A stretch of 43,020 nt of DNA, taken from contig NZ_PJME01000068.1 in the NCBI RefSeq assembly GCF_002954775.1, positions 1 through 43,020 on the forward strand, in the 5' to 3' direction. Position numbers and translations under genes: made by a program. This stretch comes from Streptomyces geranii (GTDB lineage Bacteria > Actinomycetota > Actinomycetes > Streptomycetales > Streptomycetaceae). Under the pieces are notes generated by a model that saw only the letters and a list, made by a program, of their open reading frames with translations, made no database searches and was not told where the DNA came from. Positions 1 through 7,172 of this stretch are shown in pieces. Numbering within the stretch: position 1 is the first letter of the stretch; every line of letters begins with the position of its first letter.

Positions 1-10
1 CGTTGGGTTT

Positions 11-116
11 TTCTCGCCCCCGCCGCCCCTACCCGTCCCATCCCTTCCTGGGGGCTGCGCCCCCAGACCCCCGCTTGTCGCGCTGACGCGCTCGTCCTCA
101 AACGCCGGACGGGCTG
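11..116 (+). repeat. Dispersed GC-rich intergenic repeat, left copy
   Basis: This noncoding block runs from a CGCCCCCGCCGCCCCTACC segment through a perfect GGGGGC-TGC-GCCCCC hairpin (50-64) to CCTCAAACGCCGGACGGGCTG at 96-116. Almost the same sequence recurs at 42858-42961 in the same orientation. Such blocks are common between Streptomyces genes. They resemble REP/MITE-like elements or transcription terminators, but I know of no assigned function. The repeat identity is seen directly; the role is inference. Confidence 0.75.
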
Positions 117-164
117 GGGGTGCGGGCCTGGGGTGGGTGAGCAGGGGTGGGTGGGCGGGGAAAA

Positions 165-221
165 TCGGCCTGGACGGCCTCGTCCTCAAACTCCCCCAGA
201 GGGGGGACCCCCAGACGGGCT
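165..221 (+). repeat. Diverged copy of the GC-rich intergenic repeat
   Basis: The core words CGGCCT, CGGCCTCGTCCTCAAA and GACGGGCTGG of the left repeat return here. The CGCCG segment is replaced by a CCCCCAGAGGGGGGACCCCCAG insert that folds into its own hairpin. It looks like a second, rearranged family member lying directly after the first. The stretch from 1 to about 270 holds only these repeats and no credible gene. Confidence 0.6.
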
Positions 222-274
222 GGGATGTGCCGCCCGGCGCTTAACAGGGGTGGCGGGTGTCGGTGGTAAGTGAT

Positions 275-304
275 TTGCCTTTGTCTGTTGGGCTGACGTA
301 ACGT
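275..304 (+). promoter_or_regulatory. Putative promoter of the initiator tRNA
   Basis: TTGCCT at 275-280 and TAACGT at 299-304 are separated by 18 bp and lie just before the tRNA. Both partly match the housekeeping -35 (TTGACA) and -10 (TANNNT) boxes. The assignment rests on spacing and position only. Confidence 0.45.
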
Positions 305-316
305 TGGGTTTACCGA

Positions 317-390
317 CGCGGGGTGGAGCAGCTCGGTAGCTCGCTGGGCTCATAACCCAGAGGTCGCAGGTTCAAATCCTGTCCCCGCTA
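317..390 (+). tRNA. Initiator tRNA-fMet (anticodon CAT)
   Basis: The 74-nt sequence folds as a cloverleaf. The acceptor stem has six pairs, G2-G7 with C66-C71. The D loop reads AGCTCGGTAGCT, the anticodon loop CTCATAA, and the T loop TTCAAAT. Three consecutive G:C pairs close the anticodon stem (GGG/CCC), and the first acceptor position is unpaired (C1 against U72). These two features mark bacterial initiator tRNA rather than elongator tRNA-Met. The 3' CCA is not encoded. The tRNA delivers formyl-methionine to start codons. Confidence 0.95.
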
Positions 391-398
391 CTCAGGCC

Positions 399-432
399 GA
401 GGGCCGGAGTCCTTTACAGGGCTCCGGCCCTC
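399..432. terminator. Hairpin shared by tRNA-fMet and the CBS gene 3' end
   Basis: GAGGGCCGGAG (399-409) pairs perfectly with CTCCGGCCCTC (422-432) across a 12-nt loop. The hairpin lies 9 nt after the tRNA. It overlaps the last codons and stop of the convergent CBS gene, whose stop codon sits inside the loop. There is no long T-run, as usual for Streptomyces terminators. It probably ends transcription from both sides. Confidence 0.7.
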
Positions 433-812
433 AGGCGTACCGGGGCCCAGCAGCGGATGATGTCGCGGACCGAGACGATGCCGGTGGGGTCGCCCGCGTC
501 GTTCAGGACGATGAGGTGGCGGAAGCCGCCGTGGGCCATCGCTTGTGCCGCGTCCTCCAGGGTCCAGGAGGGGGCGGCGAAGACCACGTTGTTGGTGGTG
601 TGGGCGTGGGCTCGTTCCGTGTCGGGGCTCTGGCCCATGCCTACGGAGTTGAGGATGTCGCGTTCGGTCAGGATGCCGATTCCGCCCGCGTCCGGGTCGA
701 GGACCACCGCCGCGCCGATACGGCGTGCCGCCATCAGTGCGGCGGCCTGGCGGAGTGTGTGATCGGGGCCGATGGTGAGGACCACGGTGCTCATGGCGTC
801 ACGTACGAGCAT
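414..812 (-). CDS. Tandem CBS-domain protein
   Basis: The 132-residue protein consists of little more than two CBS domains (roughly residues 1-60 and 68-128). Each has the characteristic pattern of an alanine-rich helix followed by a strand and a (T/S)xRD-type end (GILTERDIL; GIVSVRDII). Paired CBS domains form a Bateman module that usually binds adenosine nucleotides and regulates partner proteins. Here there is no enzyme or channel domain, so it may act as a stand-alone sensor; its ligand cannot be read from the sequence. ATG at 812 has a strong AGGAGG ribosome site 13-18 nt upstream (825-830). It lies downstream of hisN in the same direction, but the 145-bp gap with repeated motifs argues for its own promoter. 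Confidence 0.88.
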   Translation of the reverse strand: MLVRDAMSTVVLTIGPDHTLRQAAALMAARRIGAAVVLDPDAGGIGILTERDILNSVGMGQSPDTERAHAHTTNNVVFAAPSWTLEDAAQAMAHGGFRHLIVLNDAGDPTGIVSVRDIIRCWAPVRLRAGAL

Positions 813-855
813 GGGGTGGAGCCACCTCCTAGAGAGTTCCCGCCCCTGTTCATTT

Positions 856-908
856 CCTTGTGCGTCGCCTTGTGTGTTGCCTTGTTCAGGGTTTCACAAG
901 TTCACAAG
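856..908 (-). promoter_or_regulatory. Tandem hexamer and octamer repeats upstream of the CBS gene
   Basis: CCTTGT occurs three times at exact 12-bp spacing (856, 868, 880), and TTCACAAG is repeated back to back at 893-900 and 901-908. All lie in the 145-bp gap between hisN and the CBS gene, upstream of the CBS ribosome site. Regular direct repeats of this kind often mark a regulator that binds as a head-to-tail array. The binder is unknown. Confidence 0.4.
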
Positions 909-957
909 TGGGGGGCTCTCAGAGTGGCAGTTAAAGAGAGGGTCAAGCAAGAGGGCG

Positions 958-1758
958 TCAGTAACGCTGGTTCAGGTAGCCCAGCATCTCGTCGTGGAGG
1001 TGGCCGTTCGACGCCGCCCCGTCTCCGCTGTGCGGGCCCGGGCGGCCGTCCAGGCCCGTGAAGGTGCCGCCGGCCTCTGTCACGATGATCGCGTTCGCCG
1101 CCATGTCCCACAGGGACAGCTCCGGCTCCGCGCAGATGTCGATCGAGCCCTCGGCGACCATCATGTACGGCCAGAAATCGCCGTACGCGCGCGTGCGCCA
1201 CACCTCGCGGGTCAGGTCCAGGAAGCCGCCCAGTACCCCGCGGTCCTCCCAGCCGGTGAGCGACGAGTACGCGAACGACGCGTCCGTCATCTTCGATACG
1301 CCCGAGACACGCAGCCGGGACGCCGAGGAGAGGCTGCGGCCGGTGAACGCGCCGTGGCCCTTCGCCGCCCACCAGCGGCGGCCCAGCGCGGGGGCCGAGA
1401 CGACGCCCACGACCGGCTGGAAACCGCCCTCGGCCGCCTCCATCAGGGAGATCAGCGTGGCCCAGACGGGCACCCCGCGGACGTAGTTCTTGGTGCCGTC
1501 GATCGGGTCGATCACCCAGCGGCGAGGGCCGGTGCCCTCGATGCCGTACTCCTCGCCGAGGATCGCGTCGCGCGGGCGGGCCCGCTGCAACTGGCCCCGG
1601 ATCAGTTCCTCGGCCGACTTGTCCGCCTCGCTGACGGGGGTCATGTCCGGCTTCGTCTCGACCTTGAGGTCGAGCGCCTTGAACCGGCCCATGGTCGTGG
1701 CGTCGGCGGCGTCCGCGAGTACATGGGCAAGGCGCAGGTCATCGTGATAGTCGGGCAT
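958..1758 (-). CDS. hisN: Histidinol-phosphatase, inositol monophosphatase fold
   Basis: The 266-residue protein belongs to the inositol monophosphatase superfamily. It shows the metal-binding signatures GEEYG near residue 68, DPIDGTKNYV near 82-91 and LWDMAA near 215. In actinobacteria this subgroup supplies the histidinol-phosphate phosphatase step of histidine synthesis (L-histidinol phosphate to L-histidinol), because an HAD- or PHP-type enzyme is missing. Assignment to HisN rather than a general inositol phosphatase rests on the overall sequence and the conserved Streptomyces locus. ATG at 1758 lacks a ribosome site, but TACGGT lies 6 nt upstream, so the mRNA is probably leaderless. It is divergent from the TetR gene at 2004 and is not in a his operon here. 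Confidence 0.88.
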   Translation of the reverse strand: MPDYHDDLRLAHVLADAADATTMGRFKALDLKVETKPDMTPVSEADKSAEELIRGQLQRARPRDAILGEEYGIEGTGPRRWVIDPIDGTKNYVRGVPVWATLISLMEAAEGGFQPVVGVVSAPALGRRWWAAKGHGAFTGRSLSSASRLRVSGVSKMTDASFAYSSLTGWEDRGVLGGFLDLTREVWRTRAYGDFWPYMMVAEGSIDICAEPELSLWDMAANAIIVTEAGGTFTGLDGRPGPHSGDGAASNGHLHDEMLGYLNQRY

Positions 1759-1764
1759 AGGCGA

Positions 1765-1770
1765 ACCGTA
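1765..1770 (-). promoter_or_regulatory. -10 box for leaderless hisN transcript
   Basis: On the minus strand TACGGT is followed by six bases and then the hisN ATG. A TANNNT box 6-7 nt before the start codon is the usual arrangement for leaderless mRNAs in actinobacteria. No ribosome site and no good -35 box are visible. Confidence 0.5.
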
Positions 1771-1939
1771 TCTTTCGGTACTGTCGCGCGGCTACGGGGG
1801 GCGGCGGGTGTGATTACCCGCAGTTGCCCGGCCGTGCTCGCCCCGTGCTCGCCCCGTGGTTGCCCCGCGCGCGCGTGCTGCCGGCCTCGGCGGGGGGTGT
1901 GAAATGTCGATACGCGCCCCCTGGCGCTGCCGCGAACCC

Positions 1940-1968
1940 TTGACAGTGACTCCGTCCGCGTCAAACCT
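1940..1968 (+). promoter_or_regulatory. Putative promoter and operator of the TetR gene
   Basis: A perfect -35 TTGACA (1940-1945) is followed after 17 bp by AAACCT (1963-1968). The same span carries the inverted pair TTGAC...GTCAA, which could be a regulator site for autorepression. The promoter matches consensus; the operator role is inference. Confidence 0.5.
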
Positions 1969-2003
1969 GGGGCGCAGAGCCGCTCGCCCCTGGGAGGCCG
2001 ATG

Positions 2004-2633
2004 ATGCCCGCAGCGCGGGATTCCCTGCTGGACGCCGCCTACACGGCGCTCGCGCGCCGTCCGTGGTCCGCGGTGCGGATGGTCGACGTGGCCGCCACGG
2101 CCGGAGTGTCCAGGCAGACGCTGTACAACGAGTTCGGCAGCAAGGACGGGCTCGCCCGGGCCCTGGTGCGCAGAGAGGCCGACGCCTACCTCGCGGGCGT
2201 CGAGCGGGCGCTGACCGGGCCCGCGGAGCCCGGCGCCGGTGCGCGGGAGCGGATCACGGCCGCCGCCGAGTGGACCACGGCCGCCGCCCGCGACAGCGTG
2301 CTCGTACGGGCCCTGCTGACCGGCTGCTGGAGCGAACGGCTGCCCTCGCCGACACTGTCCGCCGTGCCGTCCTCCGCCGCCGTGCCCGCGCAGCGGCGGG
2401 CCGACGGGCCACTGCCCTCGCCCGGCGAGTTCGTGGCGCTGGTCCGCGACCGCGCCGTGACGGTGCTGTCCGGCCCCGGCGCGGCCAAGTCGGAGGCCGC
2501 CGAGATGTCCCGTACCTGCGAACTGGCCGTCAGACTCGCCCTGTCCTGCGTCGCCGCGCCCCCGGGAGAGGGCGGTGTCGCCGATCTCGTACGGAGTGTG
2601 CTGCGGCCCTCCGACGCCGCCGGGTGGAACTGA
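2004..2633 (+). CDS. TetR-family transcriptional regulator
   Basis: The 209-residue protein opens with a typical TetR DNA-binding domain. Helix 1 starts at the residues RDSLLDAAY, and the helix-turn-helix reads VAATAGVSRQTLYNEFGSKD (about residues 30-50). The remaining two thirds are alanine- and proline-rich and would form the ligand pocket and dimer face; no ligand can be inferred. I chose the second of two consecutive ATG codons because GGGAGG at 1992-1997 then has a 6-nt spacer (3 nt for the first). It is divergent from hisN and convergent with the SMR exporter gene just downstream, 13 bp away. TetR regulators often control neighbouring exporters, but the convergent layout gives no direct support for that here. 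Confidence 0.9.
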   Translation: MPAARDSLLDAAYTALARRPWSAVRMVDVAATAGVSRQTLYNEFGSKDGLARALVRREADAYLAGVERALTGPAEPGAGARERITAAAEWTTAAARDSVLVRALLTGCWSERLPSPTLSAVPSSAAVPAQRRADGPLPSPGEFVALVRDRAVTVLSGPGAAKSEAAEMSRTCELAVRLALSCVAAPPGEGGVADLVRSVLRPSDAAGWN

Positions 2634-2646
2634 GCGCGCGAGCGGG

Positions 2647-2970
2647 TCAGTGCGAGGAGCCCGACAGCTGCAGGCCGATCACGCCGATGATCACCAGGCT
2701 GATCGAGACGATCTTCAGGACGGACACCAGGTCGTCCAGGAAGATCATTCCGTAGATCGCGGTGCCCGCCGCGCCGATGCCGGTCCACACCGCGTACGCC
2801 GGGCCCACGTCGAGTCTCTTCAGGGAGAGGGTCAACAGGCCGAAGCTGCCGAGGGCGAAGACGCAGAAGGCCGCTGTCGGCCAGAGACGGGTGAAGCCGT
2901 GGGACAGCTTCAGGCAGACCGCGAATCCGACTTCCAGGAGTCCCGCCACAACGACCAGCAGCCACGCCAT
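2647..2970 (-). CDS. Small multidrug resistance family exporter, SugE/Gdx-like
   Basis: The 107-residue protein has four predicted membrane helices and ends in a short polar tail. The first helix carries the essential glutamate in GLLEVGFAVCLK, followed by HGFTRL, and the third helix contains PAYAVWTGIGAAGT. This pattern is closer to SugE/Gdx (guanidinium/quaternary ammonium exporters) than to EmrE, although GFTRLWP also occurs in EmrE. It probably works as an antiparallel dimer that exchanges protons for a small cation. ATG at 2970 has GGGAGG 8 nt upstream; a longer in-frame reading from 3048 adds only charged residues before the first helix and is unlikely. A CATAAT -10-like box lies upstream near 3040. 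I found no guanidine riboswitch. Confidence 0.87.
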   Translation of the reverse strand: MAWLLVVVAGLLEVGFAVCLKLSHGFTRLWPTAAFCVFALGSFGLLTLSLKRLDVGPAYAVWTGIGAAGTAIYGMIFLDDLVSVLKIVSISLVIIGVIGLQLSGSSH

Positions 2971-3083
2971 GTCTTGTCCTCCCGTGTGCCACTTGGACTG
3001 CTTCGACCGCTTCGTCACGCTCGGATTCGGCTCGGTGCGATTATGCACTTACCGGTCGTCACGTCGGCCAAACAACGCGGAGG

Positions 3084-4094
3084 TCAGTCGCCTTCCGTGC
3101 GCTCCCGGGTCGACAGCAGCCGGCGCAGCGAGTAGAGGCGTGCCGGGTCCGCGTGGCCCTTCTCCACCCACTCGTCCAGCGCGCAGTCGGGCTCGTCGTG
3201 GCTGCACGCGCGCGGGCAGTTCTCCGTACCCGGTTCGAGGTCGGGGAAGGCGTGGATCACCAGGGACGGGTCGACGTGGTGCAGCCCGAACGAACGTACG
3301 CCCGGAGTGTCGACCACCCAGCCCGCGTTGCCCGAGAGGGGGAGGGCGAGGGCGGAGGTGGTGGTGTGGCGGCCCCGGCCCGTGACCGCGTTGACGTGGC
3401 CCGTCGAGCGGCGCTGGTCGTTCGGTACGAGGGCGTTGACCAGGGTCGTCTTTCCCACGCCCGAGTGGCCGACGAACGCCGTGATCTTGCCGTCCAGTTG
3501 TTCGCGTACGCGGGCCACGGCCTCCCCGCTCTCCAGTTCCTGGCGGCTGGTGACGACGTAGGGGATGTCCAGGGCGCCGTACAGCTCCAGGAGCTTGTCG
3601 GGCGGGGAGAGGTCCGACTTGGTCAGGACGAGGAGGGGGGCCAGGCCGCCGGCGTACGCGGCCACCAGGCAGCGGTCGATCAGGCGGGGGCGGGGTTCGG
3701 GGTCCGCGAGGGCGGTCACGATGGCGAGCTGGTCGGCGTTGGCCACGACCACGCGCTCGTACGGGTCGTCGTCGTCCGCGGTGCGGCGCAGGAGCGTGGT
3801 GCGCTCGCCGATGCGGACGATGCGGGCCAGGGTGTCCTTCTTGCCGGAGAGGTCGCCGATGACGGCCACGTGGTCGCCGACCACCGCGGCCTTGCGGCCC
3901 AGTTCGCGGGCCTTCATCGCCATGACGATCCGGTCGTCGACCAGGACGGTCAGTCGGCCCCGGTCGACGGTGAGGACCATGCCGTCGGCGGCGTCCTCGT
4001 GCTTCGGTCGGATGTTCGTACGGGGACGGTTGCCCTTGCGGTTCGGGCGGGAGCGGATGTCGTCCTCGTCGGTGTTCTTGCCGTAGCGGCGCAT
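3084..4094 (-). CDS. rsgA: Ribosome small-subunit-dependent GTPase RsgA
   Basis: The 336-residue protein is a circularly permuted GTPase. An N-terminal OB-fold (about residues 38-110) is followed by G4 TKSD (near 157), then the P-loop GHSGVGKTT (near 208) and G3 DTPG (near 260). A C-terminal zinc knuckle with C-x3-C-x-H-x5-C-like spacing lies near 292-303. RsgA binds the maturing 30S subunit and couples GTP hydrolysis to release of assembly factors. The gene starts 16 bp after aroA in the same direction and is probably cotranscribed with it, an association conserved in Streptomyces. The ribosome site before ATG 4094 is weak. The first 30 residues are basic and probably disordered. Confidence 0.95.
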   Translation of the reverse strand: MRRYGKNTDEDDIRSRPNRKGNRPRTNIRPKHEDAADGMVLTVDRGRLTVLVDDRIVMAMKARELGRKAAVVGDHVAVIGDLSGKKDTLARIVRIGERTTLLRRTADDDDPYERVVVANADQLAIVTALADPEPRPRLIDRCLVAAYAGGLAPLLVLTKSDLSPPDKLLELYGALDIPYVVTSRQELESGEAVARVREQLDGKITAFVGHSGVGKTTLVNALVPNDQRRSTGHVNAVTGRGRHTTTSALALPLSGNAGWVVDTPGVRSFGLHHVDPSLVIHAFPDLEPGTENCPRACSHDEPDCALDEWVEKGHADPARLYSLRRLLSTRERTEGD

Positions 4095-4110
4095 GATCCA
4101 GGTCCGCCCG

Positions 4111-5451
4111 TCAGTTCCCGAGCATTCCGGTCCACAGATCGGGGAAGTCCGGGAGGGTCTTCGCCGTCGTCGCCACGTTCTCGATCTGTACGTCCTTCAC
4201 CGCCAGGCCGATGATCGCACCGGCGGTCGCCATGCGGTGGTCCTCGTACGTGTGGAAGGTGCCGCCGTGCAGGGGGCGCGGGCGGATGTGCAGGCCGTCG
4301 GCGGTCTCGGTGACGTCGCCGCCGAGTTCGTTGATCTCCTTGGTCAGGGCCGCCAGGCGGTCCGTCTCGTGGAGGCGGAGGTGGGCCACCCCGGTGAGGG
4401 TCGAGGGGGAGTCCGCGAGGGCGGCGACCGCCGCGATGCCCGGGGTCAGCTCGCCGACCTCGCTCAGGTCCACGTCGATGCCGTGGATCTTGCCGGAGCC
4501 GGTGAACTCCAGGCCGTACTCGGTGAGTTCGCAGGAGCCGCCCATCTCCGTGAAGATCTCGCGGAGCCGGTCGCCGGGCTGGGTGGTGCGGGCCGGCCAA
4601 TCGGGGATCGTGACCTTGCCGCCGGTCACCAGGGCCGCCGCCAGGAAGGGCTGGGCGTTGGAGAGGTCCGGTTCGATGGTCAGGTCGCGGCCGAGCAGGG
4701 CGCCCGGGGTGACCCGCCAGACGTTCGGCTCGCCGCCCGACTCCGGGGTGTCGACCTGGGCGCCGATCGCGCGCAGCATGTCGACGGTCATCCGGATGTG
4801 GGGGAGCGAGGGGAGGGTCGCGCCGGTGTGGCGGACCTCGACGCCCTGGTTGAAGCGGGGGGCGGAGAGCAGCAGCGCGCTCACGAACTGGGAGGACGCG
4901 GACGCGTCGATCGACACCGGGCCGCCGTCCAGGGCGCCGCTGCCGTGCACGGTGAGGGGGAGTGCGCCCCGGCTGTCGTCGTCGATGCGGGCGCCGAGAG
5001 CGCGGAGGGCGTCGATGACGCCGTGCAGGGGGCGCTCGTACGAACGCGGGTCGCCGTCGAAGCGGATGGGGCCGTCTGCCAGGGCGGCGACGGGGGGCAG
5101 GAAGCGCATGACGGTGCCCGCGTTGCCGACGTCCACCGTGGCGGGGCCGTGGAGGCCGGAGGGGATCACTCGCCAGGCCTCGCCCGAGCCGTTGGGCTCT
5201 GTTGTGGCGGAGGAGTTCGAGGACACGGTCTCCTCGATGCCCACGCCCATCGTGCGCAGGGCGGCTGCCATCAGGAGGGTGTCGCGGGAACGGAGGGGGC
5301 GGCGGAGCCAGCCGGGCTCCGAGGCGAGGGCGGCGAGGATCAGGGCGCGGTTGGTGACGGACTTGGACCCGGGCACGTGGACCGTCGCGTCGACGGCTCC
5401 GCTTGCGTGGGGGGCGGGCCAGAGGGCGGGGTCTGCGGGGTTCGGGGCCAT
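4111..5451 (-). CDS. aroA: 3-phosphoshikimate 1-carboxyvinyltransferase (EPSP synthase)
   Basis: The 446-residue enzyme joins phosphoenolpyruvate to shikimate-3-phosphate, the sixth shikimate-pathway step towards aromatic amino acids. It shows the substrate-binding GSKSVTNRAL at residues 28-37, the glycine-rich GNAGTVMRFLPP near 110-121, HETDRLAAL near 360 and EDHRMA near 403. The length and two-domain repeat are normal for the family. The ATG at 5451 has no ribosome site, but TAAAGT stands 6 nt upstream, so translation is probably leaderless. It heads a two-gene unit with rsgA. No other aromatic pathway genes are nearby. Confidence 0.96.
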   Translation of the reverse strand: MAPNPADPALWPAPHASGAVDATVHVPGSKSVTNRALILAALASEPGWLRRPLRSRDTLLMAAALRTMGVGIEETVSSNSSATTEPNGSGEAWRVIPSGLHGPATVDVGNAGTVMRFLPPVAALADGPIRFDGDPRSYERPLHGVIDALRALGARIDDDSRGALPLTVHGSGALDGGPVSIDASASSQFVSALLLSAPRFNQGVEVRHTGATLPSLPHIRMTVDMLRAIGAQVDTPESGGEPNVWRVTPGALLGRDLTIEPDLSNAQPFLAAALVTGGKVTIPDWPARTTQPGDRLREIFTEMGGSCELTEYGLEFTGSGKIHGIDVDLSEVGELTPGIAAVAALADSPSTLTGVAHLRLHETDRLAALTKEINELGGDVTETADGLHIRPRPLHGGTFHTYEDHRMATAGAIIGLAVKDVQIENVATTAKTLPDFPDLWTGMLGN

Positions 5452-5457
5452 GGGGTC

Positions 5458-5463
5458 ACTTTA
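5458..5463 (-). promoter_or_regulatory. -10 box for leaderless aroA transcript
   Basis: TAAAGT on the minus strand is followed by six bases (GACCCC) and the aroA ATG. This matches the TANNNT-6-start layout of leaderless genes. No clear -35 box is seen. Confidence 0.5.
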
Positions 5464-5492
5464 GTAGTCGGTCGTGGATCGGGTGCCGCGCC

Positions 5493-5549
5493 GTTGTGGC
5501 TGGTCGCGCCCCGCGGCGGAGCCGCAAATGGAAACAGCCCCGCGCCCCT
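5493..5549 (+). repeat. GTGGCTGGTCGCG intergenic repeat, long form
   Basis: This copy reads GTTGTGGCTGGTCGCG, then CCCCGCGGCGGAGCCGC (hairpin), AAATGGAAACAG and CCCCGCGCCCCT. A nearly identical long form occurs on the minus strand at 32768-32826. Short forms that lack the middle hairpin lie at 15677, 26753 and 37521. It sits between convergently readable gene ends, where a terminator-like role is plausible. Confidence 0.7.
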
Positions 5550-5575
5550 GAACAGCGTCCCTTCGGGACGTGTTC
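5550..5575 (-). terminator. Hairpin at the end of the M50-like gene
   Basis: GAACA-G-CGTCCC pairs with GGGACG-TGTTC around a TTC loop, giving an 11-bp stem with one bulged base that overlaps the stop codon of the membrane peptidase gene. It may terminate or stabilise that transcript. Confidence 0.5.
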
Positions 5576-6296
5576 ATACCTCCAGGAGCCAGCGCCCCCC
5601 GCCTATCAGCGAGCACAGGCTCACCGCGTGGAACAGGAAGAGCCACAACCCCGCCGGGACATGCGTCAGGCGGGACAGCTGGTCCGCGTCCGAGTCGCCC
5701 GCGCCGCCTCGCCTGCGTTTTGCCTGGAGTTCGAAGGCCGGGCGGACTCCGCCCAGGAGCAGGAACCAGACCACCGCGTACGCGAACGCCGCCTGGATCT
5801 GGGGGCCCGTCAGCCACGACACCGCCAGGAACGTGCCGCCGGAGACGAAGACCGTCAGGGCGCCGTACGCGTTGCGGATCATCACCAGCATCGCGACCAG
5901 CAGCACCGTGGCCAGCCACAGGAGGGCCGTGATGTGCCCGGCGGCGAGCAGGGCCGCGCCGCCCAGGCCCAGCAGCGGGGGTGCCGTGTAGCCGAAGGCG
6001 GCCGTCAGGATCATGCCTATGCCGTGCGGTTTGCCCCGGCTGACCGTCAGGCCGCTGGTGTCCGAGTGCAGGCGGATGCCGGTCAGGGTGCGGCCGGTCA
6101 GCAGTGCCACCAGGCCGTGGCCGCCCTCGTGCGCGATGGTGATGGCGTTGCGCGAGACGCGCCACAGGGGGTGCGGGACGGTCACGGCGAGCGCGGCCAC
6201 CAGGGTCGCGATCACCACCCACAGGTCGGGGTCGGGCTGGCTGCCGAAGATCTCGTCCCAGAGGCCGGCCAGCGAGGTGGATGCGGTGCTGTCCAT
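5574..6296 (-). CDS. M50-family-like integral membrane zinc peptidase
   Basis: The 240-residue protein is largely hydrophobic with about six membrane segments. It carries HEGGH near residue 56, an HExxH zinc motif within a membrane segment, which suggests a site-2-protease (M50B) type enzyme. The second M50 motif (xDxxPG-like) is not obvious, so activity is uncertain, and the C-terminal part is unusual with a basic RRRGG loop. Homologues in Streptomyces are annotated simply as M50 family or integral membrane proteins. Start at ATG 6296 is preferred because the upstream extension to 6353 is polar; a GGGAG lies about 12-16 nt upstream. It is divergent from the SRAP gene, sharing a short 59-bp intergenic region. 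Confidence 0.75.
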   Translation of the reverse strand: MDSTASTSLAGLWDEIFGSQPDPDLWVVIATLVAALAVTVPHPLWRVSRNAITIAHEGGHGLVALLTGRTLTGIRLHSDTSGLTVSRGKPHGIGMILTAAFGYTAPPLLGLGGAALLAAGHITALLWLATVLLVAMLVMIRNAYGALTVFVSGGTFLAVSWLTGPQIQAAFAYAVVWFLLLGGVRPAFELQAKRRRGGAGDSDADQLSRLTHVPAGLWLFLFHAVSLCSLIGGGRWLLEV

Positions 6297-6355
6297 TGTG
6301 GTTGGGGGCTCCCTAGCGTCGCGGGTGGCGCGTCGAATCTGGCAGTGTGACATGT

Positions 6356-7171
6356 ATGTGCGGTAGGTATGCGGCGAGTCGTGCGCCCGAGGATCTCGCA
6401 GGAATCTTTGAGATAGAGAAGTGGGAGCCGGAGGAGACCCTCGCCCCCGACTTCAACGTGGCCCCGACCAAAGAGGTCTACGCGGTACTCGACCGTCCTC
6501 TGAAGGACGCCGACAGCCCGAAACCGGTTCGGCAGCTCCGGAAGCTGAAGTGGGGGCTCGTGCCGTCCTGGGCCAAGACTCCCGAGGGCGCCGCCCGGAT
6601 GATCAACGCGCGCGCGGAGACCGTCCACGAGAAGCCCTCGTTCCGTCGGGCCTTCACCACCCGGCGCTGCATCCTGCCCGCCGACGGGTACTACGAGTGG
6701 GTCACCGCGGCCGGTGAGCGTGAGCTGGAGGTCGAGGGCAAGAAGAAGCGGCCCCGCAAGCAGCCGTACTTCGTGACGCCCGTCGACGGGACGGTCTTCG
6801 CGATGGCGGGCCTGTACGAGTTCTGGCGGGACCGGACCCTGCCCGACGACCACCCGCAGGCCTGGTGGGTGACCTGCTCCGTCATCACCACCGAGGCCGA
6901 GACCTCCCCGCTCGCGGTCGGCCCCGCCGAGGGCCCGCGCACCCTCGCCGACATCCACCCCCGGATGCCCCTGATGCTCACCCCGGAGCACTGGGACGCC
7001 TGGCTCGACCCGGCCCGTACCGACGCGGACGACCTGCGCACGCTGCTCGCGGCGCCGCCCGCCGGGCTGATGCGCGCCTACCCCGTCTCCACGGCCGTCA
7101 GCAACGTCCGCAACAACGGCCCGGAGCTGCTGACCGAGCTGGAGGGCCCCGAGGAGGGCACACTCTTCTGA
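6356..7171 (+). CDS. SOS response-associated peptidase (SRAP/YedK/HMCES family)
   Basis: The 271-residue protein begins MCGRY, so that Cys2 becomes the N-terminal catalytic residue after methionine removal. Other SRAP signatures follow: NVAPT near residue 38, KWGLVPSW near 65, INARAET near 86, a CILPADGYYEW segment near 105 and HPRMP near 204. SRAP proteins crosslink covalently to abasic sites in single-stranded DNA and protect them during replication. The start must be ATG 6356 to place the cysteine at position 2. No ribosome site is visible, and CAGTGT lies 7 nt upstream, so it could be leaderless. An acidic/basic insertion (EVEGKKKRPRK) lengthens the middle relative to E. coli YedK. Confidence 0.93.
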   Translation: MCGRYAASRAPEDLAGIFEIEKWEPEETLAPDFNVAPTKEVYAVLDRPLKDADSPKPVRQLRKLKWGLVPSWAKTPEGAARMINARAETVHEKPSFRRAFTTRRCILPADGYYEWVTAAGERELEVEGKKKRPRKQPYFVTPVDGTVFAMAGLYEFWRDRTLPDDHPQAWWVTCSVITTEAETSPLAVGPAEGPRTLADIHPRMPLMLTPEHWDAWLDPARTDADDLRTLLAAPPAGLMRAYPVSTAVSNVRNNGPELLTELEGPEEGTLF

Positions 7172-7172
7172 C

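Noticed and set aside
2971..3083. Guanidine riboswitch (ykkC or mini-ykkC) expected before a SugE/Gdx exporter
   Set aside because: None of the conserved ykkC sequence or the paired ACGR-loop hairpins of mini-ykkC could be found.
4093..5991. Very long plus-strand open frame opposite aroA and the M50-like gene
   Set aside because: A shadow frame of the minus-strand genes: high GC removes stop codons on the opposite strand. The translation is Val/Gly/Arg-rich without domains.
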